The notes under the pieces: generated by a model
What the model was told of the DNA's origin: nothing
The model's database searches: none
The model's input: only the letters and a program-made list of their open reading frames with translations
Origin: JBCDGZ01 sp038750655
GTDB lineage: Bacteria; Bacteroidota; Bacteroidia; Chitinophagales; Saprospiraceae
Direction of reading: 5' to 3'
NCBI GenBank assembly: GCA_038750655.1
Contig: JBCDGZ010000057.1
Location: 1 to 44,875 of the forward strand
Length of the DNA: 44,875 nt
Shown here: piece by piece, positions 26,268-34,980 of the stretch
Layout: every line of letters starts with the position of its first letter
Numbering within the stretch: the stretch's first letter is position 1
Made by a program: the position numbers and the translations under genes

Positions 26268-27995
26268 ATGTTTCCACTTCATCCCCAATGCCTGCTCTGT
26301 GGTCTGAGATTTCGCCGGATCACTATCGCCTTACTCTTCCCACTTCTATCAACACTCCCATTTGCTGCTCAAGCCCAGCAAGCCAATACAGATTCGTTGA
26401 GGCAGGCCGAACTCGGCCAAAAGATCACTACAATGCAAGATATTCTGCAATCGATCAGTGCCCTGGAAGAGGAGCTGGGCCTCAAAGAAAAGGAATATAA
26501 AAAGGCCAAAACCGAAGAAGGCCAGAAGCTGATTGAAGAAGACATTAAGGTCATCAATGAGCGGTTAAGCCTCCTCGATAAGGATTTCACCATGCTCTCC
26601 ACAGGCATCGATCAAGTCAGCTTTTTTGAAAACGAAGAAAAAGAGTTGGACTGGAAAGCAGAAATCGGAGCTATTTTTTCTCCTCTACTCTACGAGCTAA
26701 AAGAAATCACCGCACAGTCCAGAGAAATTGAACGCCTGCGAAACACCGTTCCTCTTTTCGAACGACGCATTACACAAATAGAGGAGGCGCTTCGCGAAAT
26801 TAATGATCTCGACAACAGCAACAAGAATCCGCAGATCAATAGTCGTTTGATCGTTTTAGCTGAATTTTGGAATGGGCACAAACAAGAACAAGAGGCTCAG
26901 ATGGAAACGATGAAGCTGCAACTGGAAAAACTGGAAAAGGAAAAAAAGAGCTTTGGCGAACTCTCGGGGGATGTCTCCCGAGTCTTTTTCAAAAGTCGAG
27001 GTAAAAACTTGTTGCTTGCCGTATTGATGTTTATTCTGACTTTTTTCATCCTGCGTTACTTCCATAAACTTCTCCACAAGCACACCAGCATAGGTCGTTC
27101 CGGGAAGCGTCGATTCCTGTCTCGTCTGATTGATATTACTTACTACTTCTTTACCATCATCGCCTCTATGGCCTTTTTCCTGATGGTCTTATACATGGCC
27201 TCAGATTGGGTACTTTTAGGTCTATCCATTCTTCTCATCCTTGGCTTGATTTGGGCCAGTAAAAAAGCTTTGCCTTCCTTTTTTGAGCAAGCCAAACTCC
27301 TCCTCAATTTAGGTGCTGTCCGAGAAGGCGAACGAGTGGTTTATAAGGGGGTGCCCTATCTGGTAGAATCCTTGAATCTTTACACGGAACTCAGCAATAA
27401 AGCATTGGAAGGTGGATACATCCGTCTACCCATCAAGGATTTAACGGGTCTGCGAAGTCGCCCATTTAGTGAAGAAGAACCCTGGTTTCCGACCTCTAAA
27501 GGAGACTGGATTAAGCTTTCTGACGGCTTTTACGGAAAAGTATTTATTCAAACCCCAGAACTGGTCGGCATCAATACGCAGCGAGGTAGTTATAAGACTT
27601 ACCCCATGAAAGAGTTTCTGAGTAACCGCCCGCAAAATTTAAGTCGCAACACCTTTTCCGTCAATCGCACCGTCGAGATTGCCCATCGGTATCGGGATCG
27701 AGTCAATACAGAAATTGCCCCAGCCATGCAAACCTTTTTCGAAGAGGCGATCAAAAAGGAATCCTACGGCGATTTACTCCTCCAGGTTATTGTCGAGTTA
27801 AAAGAAATTACGCCCTCTTCGCTGGGCCTCATTTGCATTCTCAAATTCAAAGGAGACCTCGCTTCTGAGTATTTTGAATTGGGTTGGAAAATTGAACAAG
27901 TTGCCTTAGATGCCTTGAATCATCTAGGCATCGAAATTCCACATCCACACTTAACGCTCAGTAATGGAAAGACAAGTTTACAGCCGGCCATCTAA
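26268..27995 (+). CDS. MscS-like mechanosensitive channel with periplasmic coiled-coil domain
   Basis: A 575-residue protein from ATG 26268. The signal ends at AQA|QQANTD (Gln at +1). Residues about 45-245 are predicted coiled coil ('LKEKEYKKAKTEEGQKLIEE'). Four hydrophobic segments follow at about 245-350. Then comes an MscS-like beta domain ('LNLGAVREGERVVYKGVPY', 'GFYGKVFIQTPELVG') and a C-terminal alpha/beta domain ('LLLQVIVELKEITPSSLG'). The pore helix 'GLIWASKKALPSFFEQAK' lacks the Gly/Ala ladder of classical MscS, so gating may differ. The layout resembles MscK/MscM types. The 3' end overlaps the convergent dehydrogenase gene by 4 bp. Confidence 0.8.
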   Translation: MFPLHPQCLLCGLRFRRITIALLFPLLSTLPFAAQAQQANTDSLRQAELGQKITTMQDILQSISALEEELGLKEKEYKKAKTEEGQKLIEEDIKVINERLSLLDKDFTMLSTGIDQVSFFENEEKELDWKAEIGAIFSPLLYELKEITAQSREIERLRNTVPLFERRITQIEEALREINDLDNSNKNPQINSRLIVLAEFWNGHKQEQEAQMETMKLQLEKLEKEKKSFGELSGDVSRVFFKSRGKNLLLAVLMFILTFFILRYFHKLLHKHTSIGRSGKRRFLSRLIDITYYFFTIIASMAFFLMVLYMASDWVLLGLSILLILGLIWASKKALPSFFEQAKLLLNLGAVREGERVVYKGVPYLVESLNLYTELSNKALEGGYIRLPIKDLTGLRSRPFSEEEPWFPTSKGDWIKLSDGFYGKVFIQTPELVGINTQRGSYKTYPMKEFLSNRPQNLSRNTFSVNRTVEIAHRYRDRVNTEIAPAMQTFFEEAIKKESYGDLLLQVIVELKEITPSSLGLICILKFKGDLASEYFELGWKIEQVALDALNHLGIEIPHPHLTLSNGKTSLQPAI

Positions 27996-29443
27996 TACTT
28001 TATACAAACATTCTTCGGCGCTGTAAAAAAGCGTAAAGCTTCCAGCCCACCTTCGCGCCCTACGCCCGAGTTCTTCACTCCGCCAAAGGGCGTCCGCAAA
28101 TCGCGCAGCAGCCAGCAGTTGATCCAGACGACGCCGGCCTGCAGGCCCTCCGCCATCCGGTTGGCTTTAGTAATATCCTGCGTCCAGACTGTTGCCGATA
28201 GGCCGTAGTCCGTACCATTAGCCAGGGCCAGGGCCTCCTCCTCAGTATCAAAGGGGGTGATGGTGACCACAGGACCAAAAATCTCTTCTTGATTGGTGCG
28301 GCAGTCGGCCGAGAGGCCTTCGATGACAGCAGGGCGCATAAAGTAGCCGCCCTCGTATTCTCCCTTCATGCTGACGCGCTCGCCACCGCAGAGGATGGTG
28401 CCGCCCTCGTGCTCGGCGAGGGCCAGGTAGCTCATAATTTTTTCCAGATGGGGCTGCGAGACAACGGCCCCCAGATCCGTTACCGCAGAAAAGGGATCGC
28501 CGACTTTGAGGAATTGCGTACGTTTGACCAGCTCCGCTTTGAATTTATCGTAAAGCGGCCGTTCGATATAAATGCGAGAGCCGCAGAGGCAAATCTGCCC
28601 ACTATTGGAAAAGGAAGAGCGCAGCGTACCCACCATCATTTTATCAAAATCACAATCGGCAAAAATGATATTGGGGTTCTTACCGCCCAACTCCAAAGAA
28701 AGCTTCTTGAACATTGGGGCGGCGGTACGGGCAATCAGGCGGCCGGTATTGGTTCCTCCGGTAAAAGAGAGGGCCTTGATTCGGGGATGCTCCACAATCG
28801 CCTGCCCGGCCTGCGGCCCCTCGCCGTGTACAATATTCAGTACGCCTGGAGGCAGTCCCGCCTCCATACAAGCCTTCGACAGCATGTAGGCCGTCATCGG
28901 CGTCACCTCCGAAGGCTTCGCCACCACGCAATTGCCTGCTGCCAGCGCCGGCGCAATTTTCCAACTGAACAGATAAAGCGGTAAGTTCCAAGGCGAAATA
29001 CAGCCCACTACGCCAATCGGCTGTCGTAGGGTAAAGTTGACGGCCTCCCTTTCCATATGATGCGCCTCCGAAGAAAAGTGCAGGATCGCTGTGGCAAAAA
29101 AGCGGAAATTTTGATGTGACCGTGGAATATCCACACTCCGGGACATGGCAATCGGTTTTCCTGCATCGATGCTCTCCGCCCGAGCAAAAGCTTCGAGGTT
29201 CTGTTCGATGATGTCCGCAATACGAGTCAACAATCGAAACCGCTTCTGCGGGCCCGCTGTCGACCATTCGGGGAAAGCCCGCTCGGCCGCTTCCAGGGCC
29301 TTTTGCACATCGTTGGCATTAGAGGCTGGAATGTGGCTATAGACTTCGCCAGTCGAAGGGTTATAATTATCAATGTACTCCCCGGATTCGGCAGGAACCA
29401 AGGTACCGTTGATGTAATTTTTAATGTATTTGTCTGGAGACAT
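27992..29443 (-). CDS. Aldehyde dehydrogenase, 2-aminomuconic/2-hydroxymuconic-semialdehyde type
   Basis: A 483-residue NAD(P)-dependent dehydrogenase. The Rossmann part has 'PWNLPLYLFSWKIAPALAAG' and 'SFTGGTNTGR'. The catalytic Glu is in 'LELGGKNPN' and the catalytic Cys in 'NSGQICLCGSR'. The C-terminal block 'VWINCWLLRDLRTPFGGVK' with 'NSGVGREGG' is characteristic of the ALDH8/muconic-semialdehyde branch. In Bacteroidetes this enzyme serves tryptophan breakdown through the kynurenine route, but no kynurenine genes are in the window, so substrate is inference. It lies 58 bp downstream of the M28 gene on the same strand. Confidence 0.9.
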   Translation of the reverse strand: MSPDKYIKNYINGTLVPAESGEYIDNYNPSTGEVYSHIPASNANDVQKALEAAERAFPEWSTAGPQKRFRLLTRIADIIEQNLEAFARAESIDAGKPIAMSRSVDIPRSHQNFRFFATAILHFSSEAHHMEREAVNFTLRQPIGVVGCISPWNLPLYLFSWKIAPALAAGNCVVAKPSEVTPMTAYMLSKACMEAGLPPGVLNIVHGEGPQAGQAIVEHPRIKALSFTGGTNTGRLIARTAAPMFKKLSLELGGKNPNIIFADCDFDKMMVGTLRSSFSNSGQICLCGSRIYIERPLYDKFKAELVKRTQFLKVGDPFSAVTDLGAVVSQPHLEKIMSYLALAEHEGGTILCGGERVSMKGEYEGGYFMRPAVIEGLSADCRTNQEEIFGPVVTITPFDTEEEALALANGTDYGLSATVWTQDITKANRMAEGLQAGVVWINCWLLRDLRTPFGGVKNSGVGREGGLEALRFFTAPKNVCIKY

Positions 29444-29501
29444 TAGTGGGTAGCTTTACGCTGATTGGTACATCTTAAAGCTAAACATTTTTCCCAACTT
29501 C

Positions 29502-30518
29502 TCAGAAGTTCCCCGCCGATTCCTGATAGAGCACCGTGATCACCGTCTGGCCAACGGCCCGCAGCGTGCGCTTGTCAATCACTGACATATCATCCTTCTG
29601 TGTATGCCAATAATGGCCGAAGCCCGTCTTAGAATCGACAGGCCGATTAATGATGTCGATGGTGGGAATACCGGTGATCTTATTGACGAAAAGATGATCA
29701 TCAGTAATGGGAGAAGTCGGATCATTGACGAAGTAAGCGCCGTAGCCCAAGTCCTGAGCCAAACGCCAGACTTTGTGCATGATCCGAGGAGCATACTGCA
29801 TCGAAGTCCCCTCCTTAGTAAAGCGAGCATTTTTGGCGCCAACCATATCCAGCAGAATGCCGTACTTGGCGCGGTAGCCGGCGACGTGCAGGTTGTTGCC
29901 CCAGTATTGGGAACCCAGGCACCAGGAGTTGATATTGCCCGTGCCGCCGCCTTCGCCATAATCTTCGAGGTCAAAGAGGACGACATCTACGCCGAGGTCA
30001 AGCGGATTTTCCTTGAGGGTACGGAGTACTTCGATGAGGACACCTACGCCGCTGCCGCCGTCGTCGGCTCCCAGAACGGGCTTATCGCGATTGGCCTCGT
30101 CGGGATCATGGTCGGAGATGTGGCGAGAGTCCCAGTGGGCAGCCAACAGGATGCGAGTGGGATGCTCAGGCTTATAGCTGGCGATGAAGTTGACCCCTTT
30201 GAGGCGGGTACCATCGTAGGCGCTGGCTTCAAAGTTCTGCGCGATGACTTTGACGTCCATACTTTTGAGCTTACTTTCCAGCCAGGCGGCGCAGGCCCGA
30301 TGGGCCGCCGTATTGGGAACCCGAGGGCCAAAAGCCACCTGCTTCTCGATGTAAGCATAGGCCGAATCGCGGTTGAAGCGAGGCACTTTGACCTCTGGCT
30401 TAGCAGGCGTATCTACCGCAGGCGGTGGTGGGGCAGGCTTGTCTGATTTACAACCTGTACTCAGGCTGATCAGTAGCAAAAGGCAGGCAGCTACTGCCGC
30501 CAGAGTGGTCTTTTTCAT
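29502..30518 (-). CDS. M28-family lipoprotein, glutaminyl-peptide cyclotransferase-like
   Basis: A 338-residue protein with lipoprotein signal (STGC, Cys23) and a Pro-rich linker. The M28 fold shows 'LLAAHWDSRH' (His128), 'GADDGGSGVG', 'LFDLEDYGE', 'PITDDHLF' and 'GFGHYWHTQKDD', matching the single-zinc glutaminyl cyclases rather than two-zinc aminopeptidases. It would convert N-terminal Gln of exported proteins to pyroglutamate in the periplasm. This fits the window's many signal peptides cut before Gln. It starts 19 bp after the cysS stop codon and is probably co-transcribed. Confidence 0.85.
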   Translation of the reverse strand: MKKTTLAAVAACLLLLISLSTGCKSDKPAPPPPAVDTPAKPEVKVPRFNRDSAYAYIEKQVAFGPRVPNTAAHRACAAWLESKLKSMDVKVIAQNFEASAYDGTRLKGVNFIASYKPEHPTRILLAAHWDSRHISDHDPDEANRDKPVLGADDGGSGVGVLIEVLRTLKENPLDLGVDVVLFDLEDYGEGGGTGNINSWCLGSQYWGNNLHVAGYRAKYGILLDMVGAKNARFTKEGTSMQYAPRIMHKVWRLAQDLGYGAYFVNDPTSPITDDHLFVNKITGIPTIDIINRPVDSKTGFGHYWHTQKDDMSVIDKRTLRAVGQTVITVLYQESAGNF

Positions 30519-30537
30519 AGGTTTCGTTTAAATGGTC

Positions 30538-32040
30538 CTATTCTTTGGTCCAGGTGGTTCCTTCTTTTCCATCTTTCAGTTGAATCTTCAAAGCCTGCAA
30601 AGTATCGCGAATCTTATCCGATGTTGACCAATCCTTATTACTGCGGGCTTCCTGGCGAATATCGATAATCAACTCCATCAATCCATCCAGCGCCCCATTA
30701 CCATTGGAGGCAGCGTTTTCATCTTGTAACCCAAAGATGCTGTAGATGAAGTCATGGTAGGCGCCTTTCAGGCGTTCCAGCGTTGCGGGCAGCAATTGAT
30801 CAAAGCTGAGCTGACCGCCTTTGAGGCCATTGATTCGGGAGACCAGTTCGAAGAGGCGCGCCAGCGCTTTGGGCGTATTGAAATCATCGTTCATGTCCTC
30901 GAAGGCTTCATCGATGAGTTGGTTGATGCTGGCATCCAGCTCACCGGCAGAGCCTGCATTGGGATGCTGGAGGTCCTTCAGGATTTTATTGGCTTCCATC
31001 AGACGGCGATAGCCCTTTTCGGCCGCTTGCAGGGCATCATCTCTCAAGTCGAGGGTACTGCGGTAGTGAGATTGCAGCATAAAAAAGCGAATCACCATCG
31101 GGCTGTAGCCTTTGGAGACGTGAGGACTGTTGCCCGTAAATAACTCTTCGGGAGTAATGCTGTTGTTATCGCTCTTGGACATCTTACGGCCGTTCATTAG
31201 CAGCATATTGCTGTGTAGCCAATAATTGGCCGGAGCACAGCCGCAGGCACCGTAGTTTTGCGCCACCTCATTTTCATGGTGCGGAAATTTCAGGTCATTT
31301 CCTCCTCCGTGAATATCAAATGTTTTCCCTAGGTATTTGGTGCTCATCACCGAGCATTCCAGGTGCCAGCCCGGAAAGCCCACCGACCAGGGCGAGTTCC
31401 AGCGCATGAGGTGTGTGGGGTCCGCTTTGATCCAAATGGCAAAATCAGAAGGATGGTTTTTCTCCCCTTGGTTCTTCAGATCATCTCTGGATTCCGCGAT
31501 CAAATCTTCCAATACCCTTCCGGACAATTGTCCATATACTTTATGCGCTGCGTCAAATTTGGTGGTATCAAAATATACCGAGCCATTCTTAATATAGGCA
31601 AAGCCATTATCCAAAATATCCTGAACCATTTCGATTTGCTCGACAATATGTCCGGTGGCACGCGGCTCAATACTAGGCTGCAAGGTGTTGAAAATATTCA
31701 TCATCTTGTGAAAACCATTGGTGTAGCGCTGAACAATTTCCATCGGTTCTAGCTGCTCCAAGCGGGCCTTTTTGGCAATTTTATCTTCTGCTCCGATGTC
31801 GGTATCTCCAACTAGGTGGCCTACATCCGTGATGTTGCGGACATAGCGGACCTTGTATCCAAGGTGCATCAGGTAGCGATAAATAATATCAAAACTCACA
31901 AAGGTACGGCAGTTACCTAGATGTACATCGCTGTAGACCGTAGGGCCGCAAACATACATACCAACATGGTCTTCTTGGATAGGTGTAAATACTTGTTTTT
32001 TTCGGTTTAAGCTATTGTATAATTTCAGTTTCATATTCAT
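30538..32040 (-). CDS. cysS: Cysteinyl-tRNA synthetase
   Basis: A 500-residue class I synthetase that charges tRNA-Cys. 'MYVCGPTVYSDVHLGNCRTF' holds the zinc Cys and the HIGH-type motif (HLGN). 'WHLECSVM' and 'IHGGGNDLKFPHHENE' complete the zinc site. 'GRKMSKSDNN' is the KMSKS loop. The DALR anticodon-side helices follow. ATGs at 32040 and 32034 are both possible starts. It is the first gene of a probable unit with the M28 gene. Confidence 0.97.
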   Translation of the reverse strand: MNMKLKLYNSLNRKKQVFTPIQEDHVGMYVCGPTVYSDVHLGNCRTFVSFDIIYRYLMHLGYKVRYVRNITDVGHLVGDTDIGAEDKIAKKARLEQLEPMEIVQRYTNGFHKMMNIFNTLQPSIEPRATGHIVEQIEMVQDILDNGFAYIKNGSVYFDTTKFDAAHKVYGQLSGRVLEDLIAESRDDLKNQGEKNHPSDFAIWIKADPTHLMRWNSPWSVGFPGWHLECSVMSTKYLGKTFDIHGGGNDLKFPHHENEVAQNYGACGCAPANYWLHSNMLLMNGRKMSKSDNNSITPEELFTGNSPHVSKGYSPMVIRFFMLQSHYRSTLDLRDDALQAAEKGYRRLMEANKILKDLQHPNAGSAGELDASINQLIDEAFEDMNDDFNTPKALARLFELVSRINGLKGGQLSFDQLLPATLERLKGAYHDFIYSIFGLQDENAASNGNGALDGLMELIIDIRQEARSNKDWSTSDKIRDTLQALKIQLKDGKEGTTWTKE

Positions 32041-32104
32041 GCGGCTAAATTACATAATTTCCGTGTACGAATCCAGCACAGATTTAGTTACCCCACAATG
32101 AGTG

Positions 32105-33166
32105 TTATCCGGCTGCTTTCAAGCGCAATTTACTGATGACGGGATAATGGTCCGATAAGGGAATTCTCAATATTTTATGCTGACCAATAGGAATAGAGGG
32201 ATCATGGAGAATATAGTCGATCCGCAGGGCGGGAATGGAGCCCGCGTAGGTCGTTCCAAAGCCACTGCCGCTCTGGCAAAAACCATCGTGCAGGCCTTCG
32301 GCAATCTTGCGATAGGTATAGGACTGCGGTGTATCGTTGAAGTCCCCACAGACGATAACTCGATGTGGACTTTGAGCAATATGCTGGGCGATCAGCTCGG
32401 CTTGTTCGGCTCTGATGGCGGCGGCCCGCTTGACCCGACCGATCATCCCCCCAATATCCAACCAGGTTTGTTGATCTTGCAAATCTCCTCCTTGAATCAC
32501 CTGATCGGCCAGGCTACTGACTCGATTGGATTGCAGGTGGGTGCTGTAGACTCTAAAGACGGAGGCTCCAATTTGCAGATCGGCCCAGAGGCAGGAATTG
32601 ATCTTGGTGCCAAAGTCGATTTCTCCCTTGTCGACGATCGGAAAGGTAGTATGAATTGCGGTTCCTTTACCAACGATATTGTGCCGATAGGGCATTTGCA
32701 ATTGCTCATCGAGAAATTGAGCACTTACCCCTCCAGCTTCCTGTACACAAAGAATGGCTGGTTTTTCCTTTTCAAAAAGCTCATAGAAGAGGTCTATTTT
32801 CTCAGATTTCTCCCGCTTGGTTCCGAATCTCAGACTGGCCAGCGCATGAATATTATAGCTCATTACTGTAGTGTAGGCCGATTCGTCAGCAGGCGCAATA
32901 TTATCCACATTAAGCCCTATAAAACGGGTGAAATGCCCCCAGCCCATGATGATACAGGCCAGTGAGAAGAGGAAGTAGCGATCTTTTCGAAAGCTCCAAA
33001 AAAGAACAAAGAAGATGTTGAGCAGGAGCAGCCAGGGATAGGCCATACCAAAAAAAGAGAACATCCAGAAGGTCCCCGGATGGACGTACGGCGAAAGATA
33101 AGCCAGGAAGGTCGTCAGGATCAGTAGGAGGTTAATCCACCGAATGGCTTTGTTTAATCTTTGCAC
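32105..33166 (-). CDS. Membrane-anchored endonuclease/exonuclease/phosphatase (EEP) family protein
   Basis: A 353-residue protein. Residues 1-90 contain about three TM helices, and residues about 100-353 an EEP domain: 'VMSYNIHAL', 'ILCVQEAGG' (catalytic Glu), 'VYSTHLQSNR', 'VICGDFNDTP' and 'LSDHYPVISKLRL' with the terminal Asp-His. The best start is a GTG at 33166; no ATG lies between it and the preceding stop codon. It lies 21 bp after the rhomboid gene and in the same reading frame, so the pair is co-transcribed. It may cleave a phosphodiester in nucleic acid, phospholipid or a second messenger; the substrate is unknown. Confidence 0.88.
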   Translation of the reverse strand: MQRLNKAIRWINLLLILTTFLAYLSPYVHPGTFWMFSFFGMAYPWLLLLNIFFVLFWSFRKDRYFLFSLACIIMGWGHFTRFIGLNVDNIAPADESAYTTVMSYNIHALASLRFGTKREKSEKIDLFYELFEKEKPAILCVQEAGGVSAQFLDEQLQMPYRHNIVGKGTAIHTTFPIVDKGEIDFGTKINSCLWADLQIGASVFRVYSTHLQSNRVSSLADQVIQGGDLQDQQTWLDIGGMIGRVKRAAAIRAEQAELIAQHIAQSPHRVIVCGDFNDTPQSYTYRKIAEGLHDGFCQSGSGFGTTYAGSIPALRIDYILHDPSIPIGQHKILRIPLSDHYPVISKLRLKAAG

Positions 33167-33187
33167 GGTACGGGGATTGAGCAGGTC

Positions 33188-34126
33188 TTATTTCTTCTTA
33201 CTGGCGTTGAACAAAAATTCCTTTTCTTCGGAGGAAAGACTATCATAGCCTGTCTTTTTGATTTTATCAAGGATGGCGTCTAGCTGCTCTTGGTGAGAAA
33301 GGTCCTCCTCATCCGAAACTGCGTAGGCTTGGCCTTTGCCGCCATTTTTGATTTTCGTATTTCTATAGACGACTCGGGGACGCCTCCGCTTTTTGCTGCT
33401 TTTTTTAGCGAAAAGATTGCGGAAGAAATCGTTGGCCCGATCGAAGAAGTTATTGACAGGAGTGGAATAATCATGGCCTTGCCGGAGGCGGGTGATGAAA
33501 ATCCAGCCGAAGAAGGCACCACCAAGGTGAGCAAAATGCCCACCGGTATTGACATCGTCAGCAATGGCGATCAGGTCGAGGAAGACGAGCACCATGACGA
33601 TGTATTTGAGCTTGACGTCTCCGATGAACAGCAAGCGCATGCTGTAATCGGGAGAGAGGGTGCCGGAGGCGACTACGATGGCCATAACGGCGCCGGAGGC
33701 TCCGAGGGCATAGAATGGTCCGCCGGAGGGATATTGCAGGACGATGGTGGCAAATAAAAAGGCCAGTACGCCGGCTAGGCCGCCCAGGATATAAATCCCC
33801 AGAATTTTCCGATCTCCAATCAGATCACTGACAATACGACCGAACCAGTACAGGAAAAGCATATTCCAGAGGATATGCCAGAAGCCATCGTGTAAAAACA
33901 TATGGGTGAGAAAAACCCAGGGATGGGTCAGGTCATGCCATAAGTCGGAGGAGATACAGAAAAAGCGACGGAAATAGATGTAATTGTCTCTAATACCGCC
34001 AATGCTCATGAAAATTTTAACCAGATTGATAATTACGAAAACGGAAGCATTGATGATGATCAGCCGGGTGAGTATACTCCCGTGGCTGAATTCCCGCTTT
34101 AGATCCTCCCAGATTGAGGTAACCAT
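33188..34126 (-). CDS. Rhomboid-family intramembrane serine protease with long C-terminal tail
   Basis: A 312-residue protein from ATG 34126; the frame opens earlier, but only with a TTG. Six TM helices carry 'FLTHMFLHDGFWHILWNMLF' (oxyanion-site His/Asn), 'ALGASGAVMA' (catalytic Ser) and 'HFAHLGGAFFG' (catalytic His). Residues about 230-312 are a basic linker ('KKSSKKRRRPRVVYR') and a small domain 'LDAILDKIKKTGYDSLSSEE' found at the end of many Bacteroidetes rhomboids. It cuts TM segments of substrate proteins. A good promoter lies at 34162-34192. Confidence 0.93.
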   Translation of the reverse strand: MVTSIWEDLKREFSHGSILTRLIIINASVFVIINLVKIFMSIGGIRDNYIYFRRFFCISSDLWHDLTHPWVFLTHMFLHDGFWHILWNMLFLYWFGRIVSDLIGDRKILGIYILGGLAGVLAFLFATIVLQYPSGGPFYALGASGAVMAIVVASGTLSPDYSMRLLFIGDVKLKYIVMVLVFLDLIAIADDVNTGGHFAHLGGAFFGWIFITRLRQGHDYSTPVNNFFDRANDFFRNLFAKKSSKKRRRPRVVYRNTKIKNGGKGQAYAVSDEEDLSHQEQLDAILDKIKKTGYDSLSSEEKEFLFNASKKK

Positions 34127-34161
34127 ACGACTAATGCTTTTTTTCGTTATCAATATCCCTC

Positions 34162-34192
34162 CAAAATTAGGAACTTAGCAGGGGATATTCAA
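34162..34192 (-). promoter_or_regulatory. Bacteroidetes-type promoter for the rhomboid/EEP unit
   Basis: On the minus strand TTG (34192-34190) is followed after 20 bp by TAATTTTG (34169-34162), matching the -33/-7 consensus. Transcription would start near 34155, about 30 nt before the ATG at 34126, and this supports that start. Confidence 0.62.
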
Positions 34193-34235
34193 GTGATTAA
34201 TCCAAATTAGGGTAATTACAAATTATATTCCATAA

Positions 34236-34847
34236 TCAAAAACGCGATCGATTGTTGCGCCAGTATAAAATGAGCAGTAATCCAGCGAGTGCGCCGCCCA
34301 AGTGAGCGAAGTGTGCAATCCCTGTATTGGCCCCACTGAAGCCCAAAAACAGCTCTAATCCAGCATAAATCATCACAAAGTATTTGGCTTTGATCGGAAT
34401 AGGTGGAATCAACAGCATAATCCGATTTTCGGGATAATTCATTCCGTAGCCAACCAGCAGACCGAATAAGGCTCCGGAAGCCCCCAGCATAGGGACTGGA
34501 ATGACCCCGAAAAAGTTCAACTCAATATAGTTGACGATAAGATGCAGAATCAGGGCCCCGAATCCTGTGGCCAAGTAATAAAATAGAAACTTTTTGGGAC
34601 CCCAAAGGTTCTCCAGCGGCGGCCCAAACATAAAGACGCCAAACATATTGAAAAATAAGTGGGCCAGCCCACCGTGCATAAACATATGTGTGACGATTTG
34701 GAAGGGCTGAAAATAAGGGCTACTGGGATAATGCATGGCCAGCATAATCCGGTCTACCCATCCCGCATCATTAAGCATATGAGACCCCACGTACATGAGG
34801 ACATTGATGATGAGCAAGTGCTTAACAACTTCCGATACTCTATACAT
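34236..34847 (-). CDS. Second rhomboid-family intramembrane serine protease
   Basis: A 203-residue compact rhomboid of six TM helices. 'IVTHMFMHGGLAHLFFNMFG' is the His/Asn helix, 'MLGASGALFGLLVGYG' carries the catalytic Ser, and 'GIAHFAHLGGALAGLLLI' the catalytic His. It lacks the C-terminal tail of its neighbour. It lies between mutL and the first rhomboid on the same strand, with 133 bp after mutL and 109 bp before the other rhomboid start. The two proteins are paralogues and may split substrates. Confidence 0.93.
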   Translation of the reverse strand: MYRVSEVVKHLLIINVLMYVGSHMLNDAGWVDRIMLAMHYPSSPYFQPFQIVTHMFMHGGLAHLFFNMFGVFMFGPPLENLWGPKKFLFYYLATGFGALILHLIVNYIELNFFGVIPVPMLGASGALFGLLVGYGMNYPENRIMLLIPPIPIKAKYFVMIYAGLELFLGFSGANTGIAHFAHLGGALAGLLLILYWRNNRSRF

Positions 34848-34980
34848 ATCAATAATTTATTTCCGTCTCTTACTGCAAAATGAACAACTCAATAGCACTA
34901 AAGTTGCTCAGATTTAAGGTATAACAATTTTTACGAATGGCTGTTCGCTATTCGATGATCAGAGGGCTTCTACCGACCAG

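Noticed and set aside
28289..28984. 231-codon plus-strand frame opposite the aldehyde dehydrogenase gene
   Set aside because: It mirrors a well-conserved gene, and its text shows no domain; a shadow of codon bias.
29604..30446. 280-codon plus-strand frame opposite the M28 gene
   Set aside because: Shadow frame; the minus-strand product has all the family motifs and a lipobox.
32177..32965. 262-codon plus-strand frame opposite the EEP gene
   Set aside because: Shadow frame with no recognisable domain; the EEP motifs on the minus strand are clear.
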